49,354 nucleotides of DNA from an uncultured Oscillospiraceae bacterium (GTDB taxonomy: Bacteria > Bacillota > Clostridia > Oscillospirales > Oscillospiraceae). This document shows, piece by piece, positions 8,822 through 16,570 of the stretch; within the stretch, counting starts at the first letter, position 1; each line of letters starts with the position of its first letter. The stretch is from positions 1 to 49,354 of the forward strand of contig CAKTEB010000005.1 in the NCBI GenBank assembly GCA_934546685.1. The letters run 5' to 3'. Made by a program: the position numbers and the translations under genes. The notes under the pieces were generated by a model that made no database searches, was not told where the DNA came from, and saw nothing but the letters and a program-made list of their open reading frames with translations.

Positions 8822-9883
8822 TTACAGGCTGGGATCAATGAGGATCTTCAGCATGCCCTTCCGATCCTTCCGGTCCAGGCCCATGTCGATGGCGTGATCC
8901 AGGGACACGATATCCGTGACCATCCCCGGGAACTGCATCTTGCCGGAGGCCACCATGTCCAGATAGATCTTCACATCCTCCTCGGTGTAGGTGAAGGAGA
9001 ACTGGAAGTTGGGCTCGTGGATGGAGAACTGGCCGGGCACCAGATTGCTCATGGGCTCCTGGATGGTGCCGATGATGGCCACCTGGCCGCCGGGCTTCAC
9101 GCACTGATAGACGCAGTTGGACAGGGAGTTCATATTGCCCGCGCACTCATAGACCACATCCGCGCCCACGGGAGAGCCCAGGATCTTCTGGATCTCACCG
9201 GCCAGGTCGGTGCACTCCCTGGAGTTGATGAAGTAGTCTGCGCCGTAGGCCTTGATGATGGGCTCCTTGGAGGAGGTGGTGCCCAGGGCGATGATCTTAT
9301 TGGCGCCAGCGGCCTTCAGGCACTGGATGGCGGCCAGGCCGATGGGGCCGGTGCCGGAGACCACCACGTTGTCGCCGAACTTGAAGGCGGAGTTCCGAAC
9401 CCCGTGGAGGGACACGCAGATCACGTCAAACAGCACCGCGTCCTTGGGATCCACGCCCTCGGGCACCTTCACCAGCATGGTGTGCTTCACGTCCCGCACC
9501 AGCAGATACTCCGCGTAGCCGCCGTCGGGGCCGCCGATGCCCGCGGTGCGGGGGAAGCCGTTGATGCAGATATTGGTCTTGCCCTGGCGGCAGGAGGGGC
9601 AGTCCTCAGCGCAGTGGGAGGGAGGGCCGCAGAGGATCTTGTCTCCTACCTTGAAGTCGGTGACGCCCTTGCCCACCTCAACAACAGTGCCCACGTTTTC
9701 ATGGCCCAGCACCATGGGCAGATGAACAAAGGGAGGTACCGCGCCGGACTGGTAGAATTCCACGTCGGTGCCGCAGATGCCCACATAGTCGATCTTGACC
9801 ACCAGCTGGTTTTCCTCCGCCTGGGGCATGGGCTTTTCCACGATCCGGGCGTCCTTTTTTCCGTAGAGTGCGATTGCTTTCAT
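8822..9883 (-). CDS. Zinc-dependent alcohol dehydrogenase (MDR family)
   Basis: 353 residues. Catalytic zinc ligands are recognisable as C37 (GICGTD) and H61-E62 (GHENVGT); the structural zinc set is C91, C95, C98 and C106, with one more residue than usual in the first spacing. The Rossmann part carries VVSGTGPIGLAAIQ. The family oxidises secondary alcohols or polyols with NAD(P)+ (threonine, sorbitol or butanediol dehydrogenase-like). GAAAGGAG lies upstream of the ATG; the next gene starts 15 bases downstream, so it is cotranscribed with the ene-reductase. Confidence 0.92.
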   Translation of the reverse strand: MKAIALYGKKDARIVEKPMPQAEENQLVVKIDYVGICGTDVEFYQSGAVPPFVHLPMVLGHENVGTVVEVGKGVTDFKVGDKILCGPPSHCAEDCPSCRQGKTNICINGFPRTAGIGGPDGGYAEYLLVRDVKHTMLVKVPEGVDPKDAVLFDVICVSLHGVRNSAFKFGDNVVVSGTGPIGLAAIQCLKAAGANKIIALGTTSSKEPIIKAYGADYFINSRECTDLAGEIQKILGSPVGADVVYECAGNMNSLSNCVYQCVKPGGQVAIIGTIQEPMSNLVPGQFSIHEPNFQFSFTYTEEDVKIYLDMVASGKMQFPGMVTDIVSLDHAIDMGLDRKDRKGMLKILIDPSL

Positions 9884-9932
9884 TTGAGATTGCTCCTTTC
9901 ACAGTCGAAATTTGTGCTTCTATCTATGAGAC

Positions 9933-10898
9933 TCAGTTCTCAGGCTTCGAGGACTGAATAAACTCCGCGTACTTTTTCTTTCTGGCCTTGGCCTCCGGGG
10001 TCTGCATGGCGGCCCGGGCCTTGCCCTCGTTGCGCTGGATGTCGTCGCCGTGGATGAACTTGCCGGAGATGGAATCGTGGGCATGGGGGATCCACTTTTC
10101 CGCGTCGAACTCAAAGACGTACTTGCCGTCCACGTTCTTCATGACGCCCTCGGTGCCGCAGGCGCAGCAGATGGCGGTGCCGTCCTCCTGGAGGTAGAAG
10201 TTGTTGCCCCGGCAGTGGGGACATACGCCCTTGGGCCCGCAGTAGTCCTCTCCGATGATGCCCTGGGGGGCCTGGAAGGTGCCGTCCGCGATCTTCTTGG
10301 CGGCCTTGGCCAGATTCTGGCCGATGGTGTGGGCCCGGGCAATGGCCTCGTCGTTCATGACGATGTCCAGGGACCACTTGAAGCAGTCGTTGTCGATGAG
10401 GGTCCACTTGGGGGTCAGGGCCTGGTTGGCGAAATCGCACTGGATCCGGGTGGCCCAGTCGGAGCCGCCGATGCCCATATAGGAGACGGCGATCTCCTTT
10501 AGGTACTTGGGATCCACAGGCTTGCCGCCCTGCTCGGCGATCTTCTGGGCGATCATCACGTTGCCCCGGTCCAGGCGGGGGCCAAAGCGGTCCATCACCG
10601 TATGGAAGATGCCCGGAGCGCCCTTCTCGAAGATGGGCACGGCCCAGACGATGCCGTCGGCCTCATACATTTTATCCACCAGCCACTGGAAGTCGTCCTT
10701 CAGCACGCAGGCGTTGCCCCGGCCGGAGAACAGGCTCATAACGCAGGCCTTACATCCCGTACAGTGGCGGATGCTCAGCTTATGGAGATTGATGAACTCC
10801 ACCTCTGCCCCCAGCTCCTTGGCCCCCATCAGGGCCTCCTTACACATGGCGTCGTTGCTGCCGCCATTGGTTCCAGCTGAAATACCAAGTACCTTCAT
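9933..10898 (-). CDS. Flavodoxin-fold NAD(P)H-dependent oxidoreductase with Fe-S motif and C-terminal zinc ribbon
   Basis: 321 residues. The N-terminus (MKVLGISAGTNGGSN) is that of NADPH-dependent FMN reductases and iron-sulfur flavoproteins. A compact cysteine motif C46/C49/C52/C64 matches the position of the 4Fe-4S site in Isf-type proteins, though with a longer last spacing. The C-terminal third adds C226/C229 and C244-C245/C247, a zinc-ribbon or rubredoxin-like knuckle not normally part of the family. It is the first gene of the redox operon and could feed electrons to the ene-reductase. GGAG precedes the ATG. Confidence 0.82.
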   Translation of the reverse strand: MKVLGISAGTNGGSNDAMCKEALMGAKELGAEVEFINLHKLSIRHCTGCKACVMSLFSGRGNACVLKDDFQWLVDKMYEADGIVWAVPIFEKGAPGIFHTVMDRFGPRLDRGNVMIAQKIAEQGGKPVDPKYLKEIAVSYMGIGGSDWATRIQCDFANQALTPKWTLIDNDCFKWSLDIVMNDEAIARAHTIGQNLAKAAKKIADGTFQAPQGIIGEDYCGPKGVCPHCRGNNFYLQEDGTAICCACGTEGVMKNVDGKYVFEFDAEKWIPHAHDSISGKFIHGDDIQRNEGKARAAMQTPEAKARKKKYAEFIQSSKPEN

Positions 10899-10939
10899 TT
10901 GGAAATTTCTCCTTTCGATCTGCTTGGGGGAAGTCCCGC

Positions 10940-10961
10940 CTCCGGCTGGTCAGGTCCGGAG
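10940..10961 (-). promoter_or_regulatory. Leader hairpin with CCTGACCAG loop
   Basis: CTCCGG pairs with CCGGAG around the same CTGGTCAGG/CCTGACCAG loop seen twice at 6836-6879. It lies in the 5' leader of the redox operon, between its promoter and the first ribosome site. Confidence 0.55.
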
Positions 10962-11000
10962 GGATGACACGGACTTCCTTGTGAACTTTTTGACAAACTC

Positions 11001-11029
11001 AGTATAACAGTCCGAATGGAGCTTGTGAA
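11001..11029 (-). promoter_or_regulatory. Promoter of the redox operon
   Basis: On the minus strand TTCACA (11024-11029), a 17-base spacer and TATACT (11001-11006), about 100 bases before the first gene. It lies next to a palindrome at 11051-11068 and opposite the LysR gene. Confidence 0.65.
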
Positions 11030-11050
11030 ATACCTAAATTGTCAGGTTTG

Positions 11051-11068
11051 ATATACCATATGGAATAT
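11051..11068. promoter_or_regulatory. Candidate LysR-regulator operator
   Basis: ATATACCATATGGAATAT is an almost perfect 18-bp palindrome centred on CCATATGG (11056-11063). It lies about 22 bases upstream of the redox-operon -35 box and about 36 bases upstream of the LysR-gene -35 box, the usual place for a LysR activator to bind in a divergent promoter region. Confidence 0.55.
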
Positions 11069-11103
11069 ATATGAGGGTTTCTTGTGATTTTGCATAAAAT
11101 CCG

Positions 11104-11132
11104 TTGCGGCGCGCTTGTGAATATGCTATACT
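11104..11132 (+). promoter_or_regulatory. Promoter of the LysR gene
   Basis: TTGCGG (11104-11109), a 17-base spacer and TATACT (11127-11132), giving a leader of roughly 45 bases. Confidence 0.6.
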
Positions 11133-11183
11133 GAGGGCAGAAGTTTTTTGCCCCGGTCCTGGGAAATGATAAGGATGTTCGAT

Positions 11184-12074
11184 ATGAATCTCACAAAGCT
11201 CCGGTATTTCGTGGAGGTGGCCCGCTGCGGCAGCTTCTCCGAGGCCGCCCGGCGGCTCTATACGGCCCAGCCCAATGTCTCCAAGCAGATCGCCCAGATG
11301 GAGCAGGAGCTGGACTTTCCGCTGTTTATCCGCAGCAAGCGCTCCGTGCAGCTGACTCCGGCGGGGCAGCTGCTCTATGACCACCTGAAGGACCTGCCGG
11401 AGGAGCTGGAAAACCTCTTCGCCGAGGCCAGGGAGCTCTCCCGCCGGGAGGACGCCCGGCTGAACATTGGCATTCTGGAGGGCCAGGAGGTCAGCGCCCT
11501 GCTGCTGACCCGGCTGAATTTGGCCCAGGCCCTGTATCCCAATCTGGAGCTGGAGCTGGAGCGGAACTCCTTCTCCAACCTCCGCAGCGGCCTCCGGGGC
11601 GGCCACTATGACCTGATCGTCACCCTGGACTTCGACGTGGAGCAGGAGCCGGAATTCCACTCCGTCCCCCTGTTTCCCCAGCCCCCGGCCATCGCCATCC
11701 ACCGAAATCACCCCCTGTCCGGGGAGCCGGCGCTGGAGATGGGCCAGCTGAAAAACGAGAATTTCGTGGTGATCTCCCCGGAGGAGTCCCCGGTGGGCTA
11801 TGACCGGCTGGTGACGCAGTGCCGTCAGGCGGGCTTCACCCCCAAGATCGTAAGGAAGCCCCGGAGCCTGGAATCCCTGATCCTCTGCGTGGAGATGGGC
11901 GTGGGCGTGGCCCTTTTGGATCAGAATACCCGCCTGAGCCACGACAGCGCTGTGCGCACCATCCCCATCCCCGGGGCGGATATGTCCGTGGTGGCCGCCT
12001 GCCTCCGCTCCGACTACCGGCCCATGGTGCAGAATATGCTGGAGGTCCTGCAGGGAAACGCCGCGAAGGTGTAA
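11184..12074 (+). CDS. LysR-family transcriptional regulator
   Basis: 296 residues from the ATG at 11184, chosen because AAGGA sits 8 bases upstream and the protein then begins MNLTKLRYFVEVARCGSFS, the standard LysR start; in-frame ATGs at 11148, 11166 and 11175 are less well placed. The winged helix-turn-helix covers residues 1-60 (AARRLYTAQPNVSKQI recognition region) and a periplasmic-binding-like effector domain follows. It is divergent from the four-gene redox operon with a palindrome between them, so it most likely controls that operon in response to its substrate. A GC-rich terminator follows. Confidence 0.92.
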   Translation: MNLTKLRYFVEVARCGSFSEAARRLYTAQPNVSKQIAQMEQELDFPLFIRSKRSVQLTPAGQLLYDHLKDLPEELENLFAEARELSRREDARLNIGILEGQEVSALLLTRLNLAQALYPNLELELERNSFSNLRSGLRGGHYDLIVTLDFDVEQEPEFHSVPLFPQPPAIAIHRNHPLSGEPALEMGQLKNENFVVISPEESPVGYDRLVTQCRQAGFTPKIVRKPRSLESLILCVEMGVGVALLDQNTRLSHDSAVRTIPIPGADMSVVAACLRSDYRPMVQNMLEVLQGNAAKV

Positions 12075-12089
12075 GTACATAGCGTTTGG

Positions 12090-12124
12090 GCGCGCCGCAG
12101 TCAGCTCCGCGGTGCGCTCGTTTG
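12090..12124 (+). terminator. Terminator after the LysR gene
   Basis: GCGCGCCGC pairs with GCGGTGCGC around a 10-base loop, followed by a T-rich tail (TCGTTTGTT). Confidence 0.65.
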
Positions 12125-12153
12125 TTGCATTCTGGCAGGTCATAGGGTACAAT
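12125..12153 (+). promoter_or_regulatory. Promoter of the first MATE gene
   Basis: TTGCAT (12125-12130), a 17-base spacer and TACAAT (12148-12153), directly after the LysR terminator. Confidence 0.6.
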
Positions 12154-12186
12154 AATAGGGCAATACCTACCGAAAGGACGTGCCCC

Positions 12187-13515
12187 ATGTATCAGGATCT
12201 CACCGCCGGGCCCATTGGCCGGAGCCTCATCCGCTTTGCCCTGCCCATGATGGCCGGGAATCTGCTTCAGCAGCTCTACAACATCGCCGATACCCTGATC
12301 GTGGGCCGTGTGCTGGGCAGCGGCGCCCTGGCGGCGGTGGGCTCCGCCTATACCCTCATGACGTTCCTGACCTCCATTTTTCTGGGGCTCAGCATGGGCG
12401 CGGGCGCGCTGTATTCCATCTACCAGGGCCAGGGGGATCAGGGGCGGCTCAGGTCTGCGGTGTTCCACGGGTTCCTGCTGATCCTATCCGTAACGGTACT
12501 GGTGAATCTCGGCGTATACCTGGGTCTCGGGGGCATTCTCCGGTTCCTACGGGTGCCCGAGGAGATCGTCCCGGGGATGAAAGCCTATCTGCTGGTGATC
12601 TTCGGGGGCATCCTGGCCACATCCCTCTATAACTACTGCTCCTGCCTGCTCCGGGCCCTGGGGAATTCCACAGTGCCCCTCGTATTCCTGGCGGTGTCGG
12701 CCATTCTGAACATCGGCCTGGATCTCCTGTTTGTGGCAGTGCTGCCCTGGGGCATTGCGGGGGCGGCCTGGGCCACGGTCATCAGCCAGTATGCGGCGGC
12801 GGTGGGCATCGGGGCCTATGTACTCCTGCGCTGCCGGCTCCTGCTGCCCAAAAGAGAGGAGCGGCGCTTCAGCGGGGCCATGCTCCGGGAGATCTGGAAT
12901 CTGTCCGCCCTGACCTGCCTCCAGCAGTCGGTGATGAACTTCGGCATCCTCATGGTGCAGGGGCTGGTAAACAGCTTTGGGGCCACGGTGATGGCGGCCT
13001 TTGCGGCGGCGGTGAAGATCGACACCTTTGCCTATCTGCCGGTGCAGGACTTCGGCAACGCCTACTCCACCTTCATCGCCCAGAACTACGGTGCCGGCCA
13101 AAAGGAGCGCATCCGCCGGGGCACCCGGGCGGCATTGGGGATGACCGTGGTGTTCTCCCTCGTCCTCTCCCTGCTGGTGTGCCTGTTCGCCGGGCCTCTC
13201 ATGGGCATTTTCGTAAAAAGCACCGAGACCGCCGTCATCGCCCAGGGCGTCCGGTATCTGCGCATCGAGGGAGCCTGCTATTGCGGCATCGGCATTCTGT
13301 TCCTGCTCTACGGCTACTATCGGGCCGTGAAGCTGCCGGGCATGAGCGTCATTTTAACGGTGATCTCCCTGGGCACCCGGGTAGCCCTGGCCTATCTGCT
13401 GGCGGGGCTCGTGGGAGTCTGGGGCATCTGGGCCGCCATCCCCATCGGCTGGGCGCTGGCGGACATCGCAGGGCTTGGGTATATGCCCCGGAGCCGAAAA
13501 ATACAGAATTTATAA
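12187..13515 (+). CDS. MATE-family efflux transporter
   Basis: 442 residues from the ATG at 12187 (GAAAGGA upstream); the extension to 12112 would lie in the promoter. The N-terminus (MYQDLTAGPIGRSLIRFALPMMAGN) and about 12 membrane segments arranged as two homologous halves mark the MATE family of Na+/H+-coupled multidrug or metabolite exporters. It is convergent with a second MATE gene of the same general type, sharing a terminator. Exported compound unknown. Confidence 0.92.
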   Translation: MYQDLTAGPIGRSLIRFALPMMAGNLLQQLYNIADTLIVGRVLGSGALAAVGSAYTLMTFLTSIFLGLSMGAGALYSIYQGQGDQGRLRSAVFHGFLLILSVTVLVNLGVYLGLGGILRFLRVPEEIVPGMKAYLLVIFGGILATSLYNYCSCLLRALGNSTVPLVFLAVSAILNIGLDLLFVAVLPWGIAGAAWATVISQYAAAVGIGAYVLLRCRLLLPKREERRFSGAMLREIWNLSALTCLQQSVMNFGILMVQGLVNSFGATVMAAFAAAVKIDTFAYLPVQDFGNAYSTFIAQNYGAGQKERIRRGTRAALGMTVVFSLVLSLLVCLFAGPLMGIFVKSTETAVIAQGVRYLRIEGACYCGIGILFLLYGYYRAVKLPGMSVILTVISLGTRVALAYLLAGLVGVWGIWAAIPIGWALADIAGLGYMPRSRKIQNL

Positions 13516-13519
13516 AGAA

Positions 13520-13562
13520 ACCGTCTGCATCTCCCAGTTTGGAAATGCAGACGGTATTTTTA
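13520..13562. terminator. Terminator between the convergent MATE genes
   Basis: An 11-bp perfect stem ACCGTCTGCAT/ATGCAGACGGT followed by ATTTTTAT on the plus strand. On the minus strand the A/T flank (TTTCTTTATAA) may also permit termination. Confidence 0.85.
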
Positions 13563-14948
13563 TGCGGTATGCAGGGGCGCTTTCATAATCTTTCGGTAGC
13601 TCACCAGGAAATAGACGATCTCTGCCGCCGCGGTAATGGTCCAGGAGAAGATGTACAGCAGGTACAGAGACGCGATGGTCTTAAAGTAGGCGAACACCGT
13701 ATAGACCCAGATGATCCGGAACACGCAGGAGCCCATGATAACGATGGCCGTGGGCGGGATGCTCTTGCCCAGGCCCCGGGAGGCGGCGATGGTGCAGTCC
13801 ATAAAGGCGCTGACGCAGTAGCACCAGCCCAGGATCCGGATCCGCTCCATGCCCGCGTCGATGACCTGGGGCTCGCTGGCGAAGATAGACAGGAACTGCC
13901 GCCCAAAGACCAGCAGCGCGCCACCCAGCAGCGCCCCGGACAGGAAGGAATAGGTGACGCTGATGAGATAGCTCTTCATCATCCGATCACGGTTTCCGGC
14001 CCCCAGGTTTCGGCTCACGAAGCTGGCGCAGGCGGTATGGAAGGCAGCCATGACGTTGTAGATCAGGCTGTCGGCGTTGGCGGCGGCGGCGTTGCCGGAG
14101 ACCCCCACCGCACTGAAGGAGTTGACGCCCACCTGGACAAAGAGATTTGCAATGGCAAACAGGGCGTTCTGGATGCCCGTGGGGATGCCGATGAGCAGCA
14201 CCGCCCGGCTGGCCTGGGGATAGAACCGGAGCTTCCCCGGATGCAGGCGGCAGTCGTCCTCCCGGCGCAGGAGATTCCGCAGAATGAGCAGCGCCGAGAG
14301 ATACTGGGCGATGACGCTGGCCACAGCCACGCCCGCGGCGGCCATGCCGCAGACGATCACAAAGAACAGATTCAGGATCACGTTCAGGATCCCCGCAGCG
14401 GTCAGATAGTACAGAGGCCGGCGGGTGTCGCCGCAGGCGCTGAGGATGCCGTTGCCGCAGTTGTAGACGCCCATGGCGGGCATGCCCAGGGCGTAGATCT
14501 TGAGATAGGTGACGGCTCCGTCCATAAGCTCGTCCTTGGTGTCCAGAAGCGACAGCATGGGCCCGGCGAAGAACAGGCAGGCAAGGCACACAACAAGCCC
14601 CATGACCAGGGAAATGAGAAGGGATGCGTGGACGGTCTCAGAGATGGCCTGACGATCCCCCACCCCCAATTCGTGGGCGGTGCGGACGTTGATGCCGCCC
14701 CCAAGCCCCAGCAGAAATCCGGTAAACAGACTCACCAAAATCGTAGTGGAACCTACGGAGCCCAAGGCGGCATAGCCCGCGAACTTTCCTGCGATGGCCA
14801 CGTCACTGAGGTTGAACAGCACCTCCAGGATCTGCGAGAACATCAGCGGAATGCTGAACAGAAAGATATTTTTCCACAGGGACCCGGAGGTCATTTCCAC
14901 CATGCGTGGCTCCAGCCGCCGCTGTTTCACAGCCATGGGATGCAGCAT
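13560..14948 (-). CDS. MATE-family efflux transporter (second copy)
   Basis: 462 residues starting MLHPMAVKQRRLEPRMVEMTSG, with AAGGA five bases before the ATG at 14948; ATG 14936 is an alternative. The long upstream extension of the open frame runs through the promoter and the YolD-like gene and is not real. About 12 hydrophobic segments with the typical MATE opening (SLWKNIFLFSIPLMFSQILEV). It diverges in sequence from the convergent neighbour, so this is not a recent tandem duplication. A TTGTAT-18-TATACT promoter lies upstream. Confidence 0.92.
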   Translation of the reverse strand: MLHPMAVKQRRLEPRMVEMTSGSLWKNIFLFSIPLMFSQILEVLFNLSDVAIAGKFAGYAALGSVGSTTILVSLFTGFLLGLGGGINVRTAHELGVGDRQAISETVHASLLISLVMGLVVCLACLFFAGPMLSLLDTKDELMDGAVTYLKIYALGMPAMGVYNCGNGILSACGDTRRPLYYLTAAGILNVILNLFFVIVCGMAAAGVAVASVIAQYLSALLILRNLLRREDDCRLHPGKLRFYPQASRAVLLIGIPTGIQNALFAIANLFVQVGVNSFSAVGVSGNAAAANADSLIYNVMAAFHTACASFVSRNLGAGNRDRMMKSYLISVTYSFLSGALLGGALLVFGRQFLSIFASEPQVIDAGMERIRILGWCYCVSAFMDCTIAASRGLGKSIPPTAIVIMGSCVFRIIWVYTVFAYFKTIASLYLLYIFSWTITAAAEIVYFLVSYRKIMKAPLHTA

Positions 14949-14972
14949 CTCCTTCCTTTTTTGCGCCACAAG

Positions 14973-15002
14973 AGTATAGCACAGGGGGAAGGTCCCATAC
15001 AA
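14973..15002 (-). promoter_or_regulatory. Promoter of the second MATE gene
   Basis: Minus-strand TTGTAT (14997-15002), an 18-base spacer and TATACT (14973-14978), about 25 bases before the start codon. Confidence 0.55.
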
Positions 15003-15054
15003 TCCGCAAAATCCACATATCTTCCGGGGATTTTCCGGCGGCTGGGCTGCAAAT

Positions 15055-15474
15055 TTAATACTCCGGCAGACAGTCGCTGCGGACATCATAGACGTCCTCC
15101 AGGGGGATCCGGGTGCCGTCCGAGAGCACCAGAGTCTTAGAAAGGGGCTCCAGCCGCCGAAGGACTCCACTGGCGGTCTCATAGCTGCCCCCGGATTTCT
15201 TCTGATCCGGCAGGAAATAGGTGATCCGGGCCTCCGGCTCTTCCGGGCTGTGCTCCAGGAGATACTGGATATCCCGGCCCAGCCGCTCCTTCCGGGAATC
15301 GTCCAGCTCCAGCCGGGACTCTGTGAGCCGCGCGGTCTCCCGCACCGCATCGTCATAGCCGGTCAGGGCCGCGAAGGCCGCGAATTGGGCGGCACGATCC
15401 TGCCGGGGCATGGGGGGATGGTTGGGGGACACCGGGCGGGAGAGGTGGATGATGTCGTCGTATTGGGTTGGCAT
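15055..15474 (-). CDS. YolD-like protein
   Basis: 139 residues from MPTQYDDIIHLSRPVSPNHP after an AAAGGAG ribosome site. The segment MPRQDRAAQFAAFAALTGYDD and the overall size fit the YolD-like family, small proteins usually encoded beside UmuC-like polymerases in Firmicutes and thought to act with them. Here it is about 10 kb from the Y-family polymerase at 3565-5103 and directly downstream of the hydE gene (58-base gap). I see no terminator in that gap, so read-through from the big operon is possible. Confidence 0.7.
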   Translation of the reverse strand: MPTQYDDIIHLSRPVSPNHPPMPRQDRAAQFAAFAALTGYDDAVRETARLTESRLELDDSRKERLGRDIQYLLEHSPEEPEARITYFLPDQKKSGGSYETASGVLRRLEPLSKTLVLSDGTRIPLEDVYDVRSDCLPEY

Positions 15475-15532
15475 GGCTGGCTCCTTTCTTTGGGCGGCGG
15501 GGACTCTCCCACTCTTCCCTCTTCTCTTTTCT

Positions 15533-16570
15533 CTACCCCCTATAATCTCCCCTGCTGACCTCCACCTGATACCCCACGCTCTCCATTCTCCGCTCCATGC
15601 AGTGCCGGCACTCCGCCGCCTCATCGCCGGTGCAGATCTTGCCGTCATAGAGCAGGTACTTATCCCGCACTCCCGTGGGGGACAGGTTGGGCATTACCAC
15701 ATTGGCCCCGGCCAAGATTCCCTTTTCCCTCCCCAGGGGATGGATGGTGCCCAGGGCCGTGGTGGCTGGCAGCAGCACATGGGGGAACATGAGCCGCAGG
15801 ATCCCCAGCAGGTGCAGGGTCGCCTCCAGGGTCCCGGCGGGCTGATCCTTAAATCGGGTGTCCTGATGGGGGATAAAGGGCCCGATGCCGATCATATGGG
15901 GCCCAAGCTCCTGCATGAACCTGAGATCCTCGATGATGTGTTCCGTGGTCTGATAGGGAGACCCCACCATGATGCCGCAGCCCACCTGATAGCCGATGTC
16001 CTTGAGATCATAGAGGCAGCGCTTCCGGTTCTCGATGCTCAGCTCCTGGGGGTGGAGCATCCCGTAGTGGGCGGGGTTGGAGGTCTCCTGCCGCAGGAGA
16101 TACCGCTGGGCCCCCGCGTCGAAAAACGCCTGATAGCTCTCCCGGCTCTTCTCCCCGATGGACAGGGTGATAGCGCAGTCCGGGTGATTTTTGTGGATCT
16201 TTGACACCAAGCCGCACACTCGCTCATCGGTGAACCAGGGATCCTCGCCCCCCTGGAGCACAAAGGTTCGGAAGCCCAGCTCATAGCCCTTTTTGCAGCA
16301 GCCCAGGATCTCCTCCTCGGTAAGGCGATACCGCTCGGCCTTCTGGTTGCCCCGGCGGATGCCGCAGTAGTAGCAGTTGTTTTTGCAGTAATTGGTGAAT
16401 TCGATGAGGCCCCGGAGGTAGACAGCACGGCCGTAGACCTGATGCCGCGCCTCCCGTGCCCTTTCATAGAGATATTCCGCGTCCTCGGGGCCTAAATGCT
16501 CGATGAGGCGCTTGAATTCCCCGTCGGTAAGATCCCGATTTTCCGCCAATTTATCAATGAGTGTCCGCAT
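15533..16570 (-). CDS. hydE: [FeFe]-hydrogenase maturase HydE, radical SAM enzyme
   Basis: 345 residues with the radical SAM cysteine motif C62-x3-C66-x2-C69 (YCKNNCYYCG) and HydE-type sequence through the barrel (GYELGFRTFVLQGGEDPW, GCGIMVGSPYQTTEHI). In the known pathway HydE acts on the HydG-made Fe(CO)2(CN)Cys synthon on the way to the binuclear iron subcluster. No hydG or [FeFe]-hydrogenase gene is in the window. It is the last gene of the nif-like/hyp operon and its start overlaps the hydF stop by one base, so both belong to that transcript. Confidence 0.95.
   Translation of the reverse strand: MRTLIDKLAENRDLTDGEFKRLIEHLGPEDAEYLYERAREARHQVYGRAVYLRGLIEFTNYCKNNCYYCGIRRGNQKAERYRLTEEEILGCCKKGYELGFRTFVLQGGEDPWFTDERVCGLVSKIHKNHPDCAITLSIGEKSRESYQAFFDAGAQRYLLRQETSNPAHYGMLHPQELSIENRKRCLYDLKDIGYQVGCGIMVGSPYQTTEHIIEDLRFMQELGPHMIGIGPFIPHQDTRFKDQPAGTLEATLHLLGILRLMFPHVLLPATTALGTIHPLGREKGILAGANVVMPNLSPTGVRDKYLLYDGKICTGDEAAECRHCMERRMESVGYQVEVSRGDYRG

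Noticed and set aside
13179..15140. Plus-strand 653-residue open frame spanning the MATE terminator
   Set aside because: It runs through the end of one MATE gene, the terminator and the antisense of the other; no domain and no ribosome site.
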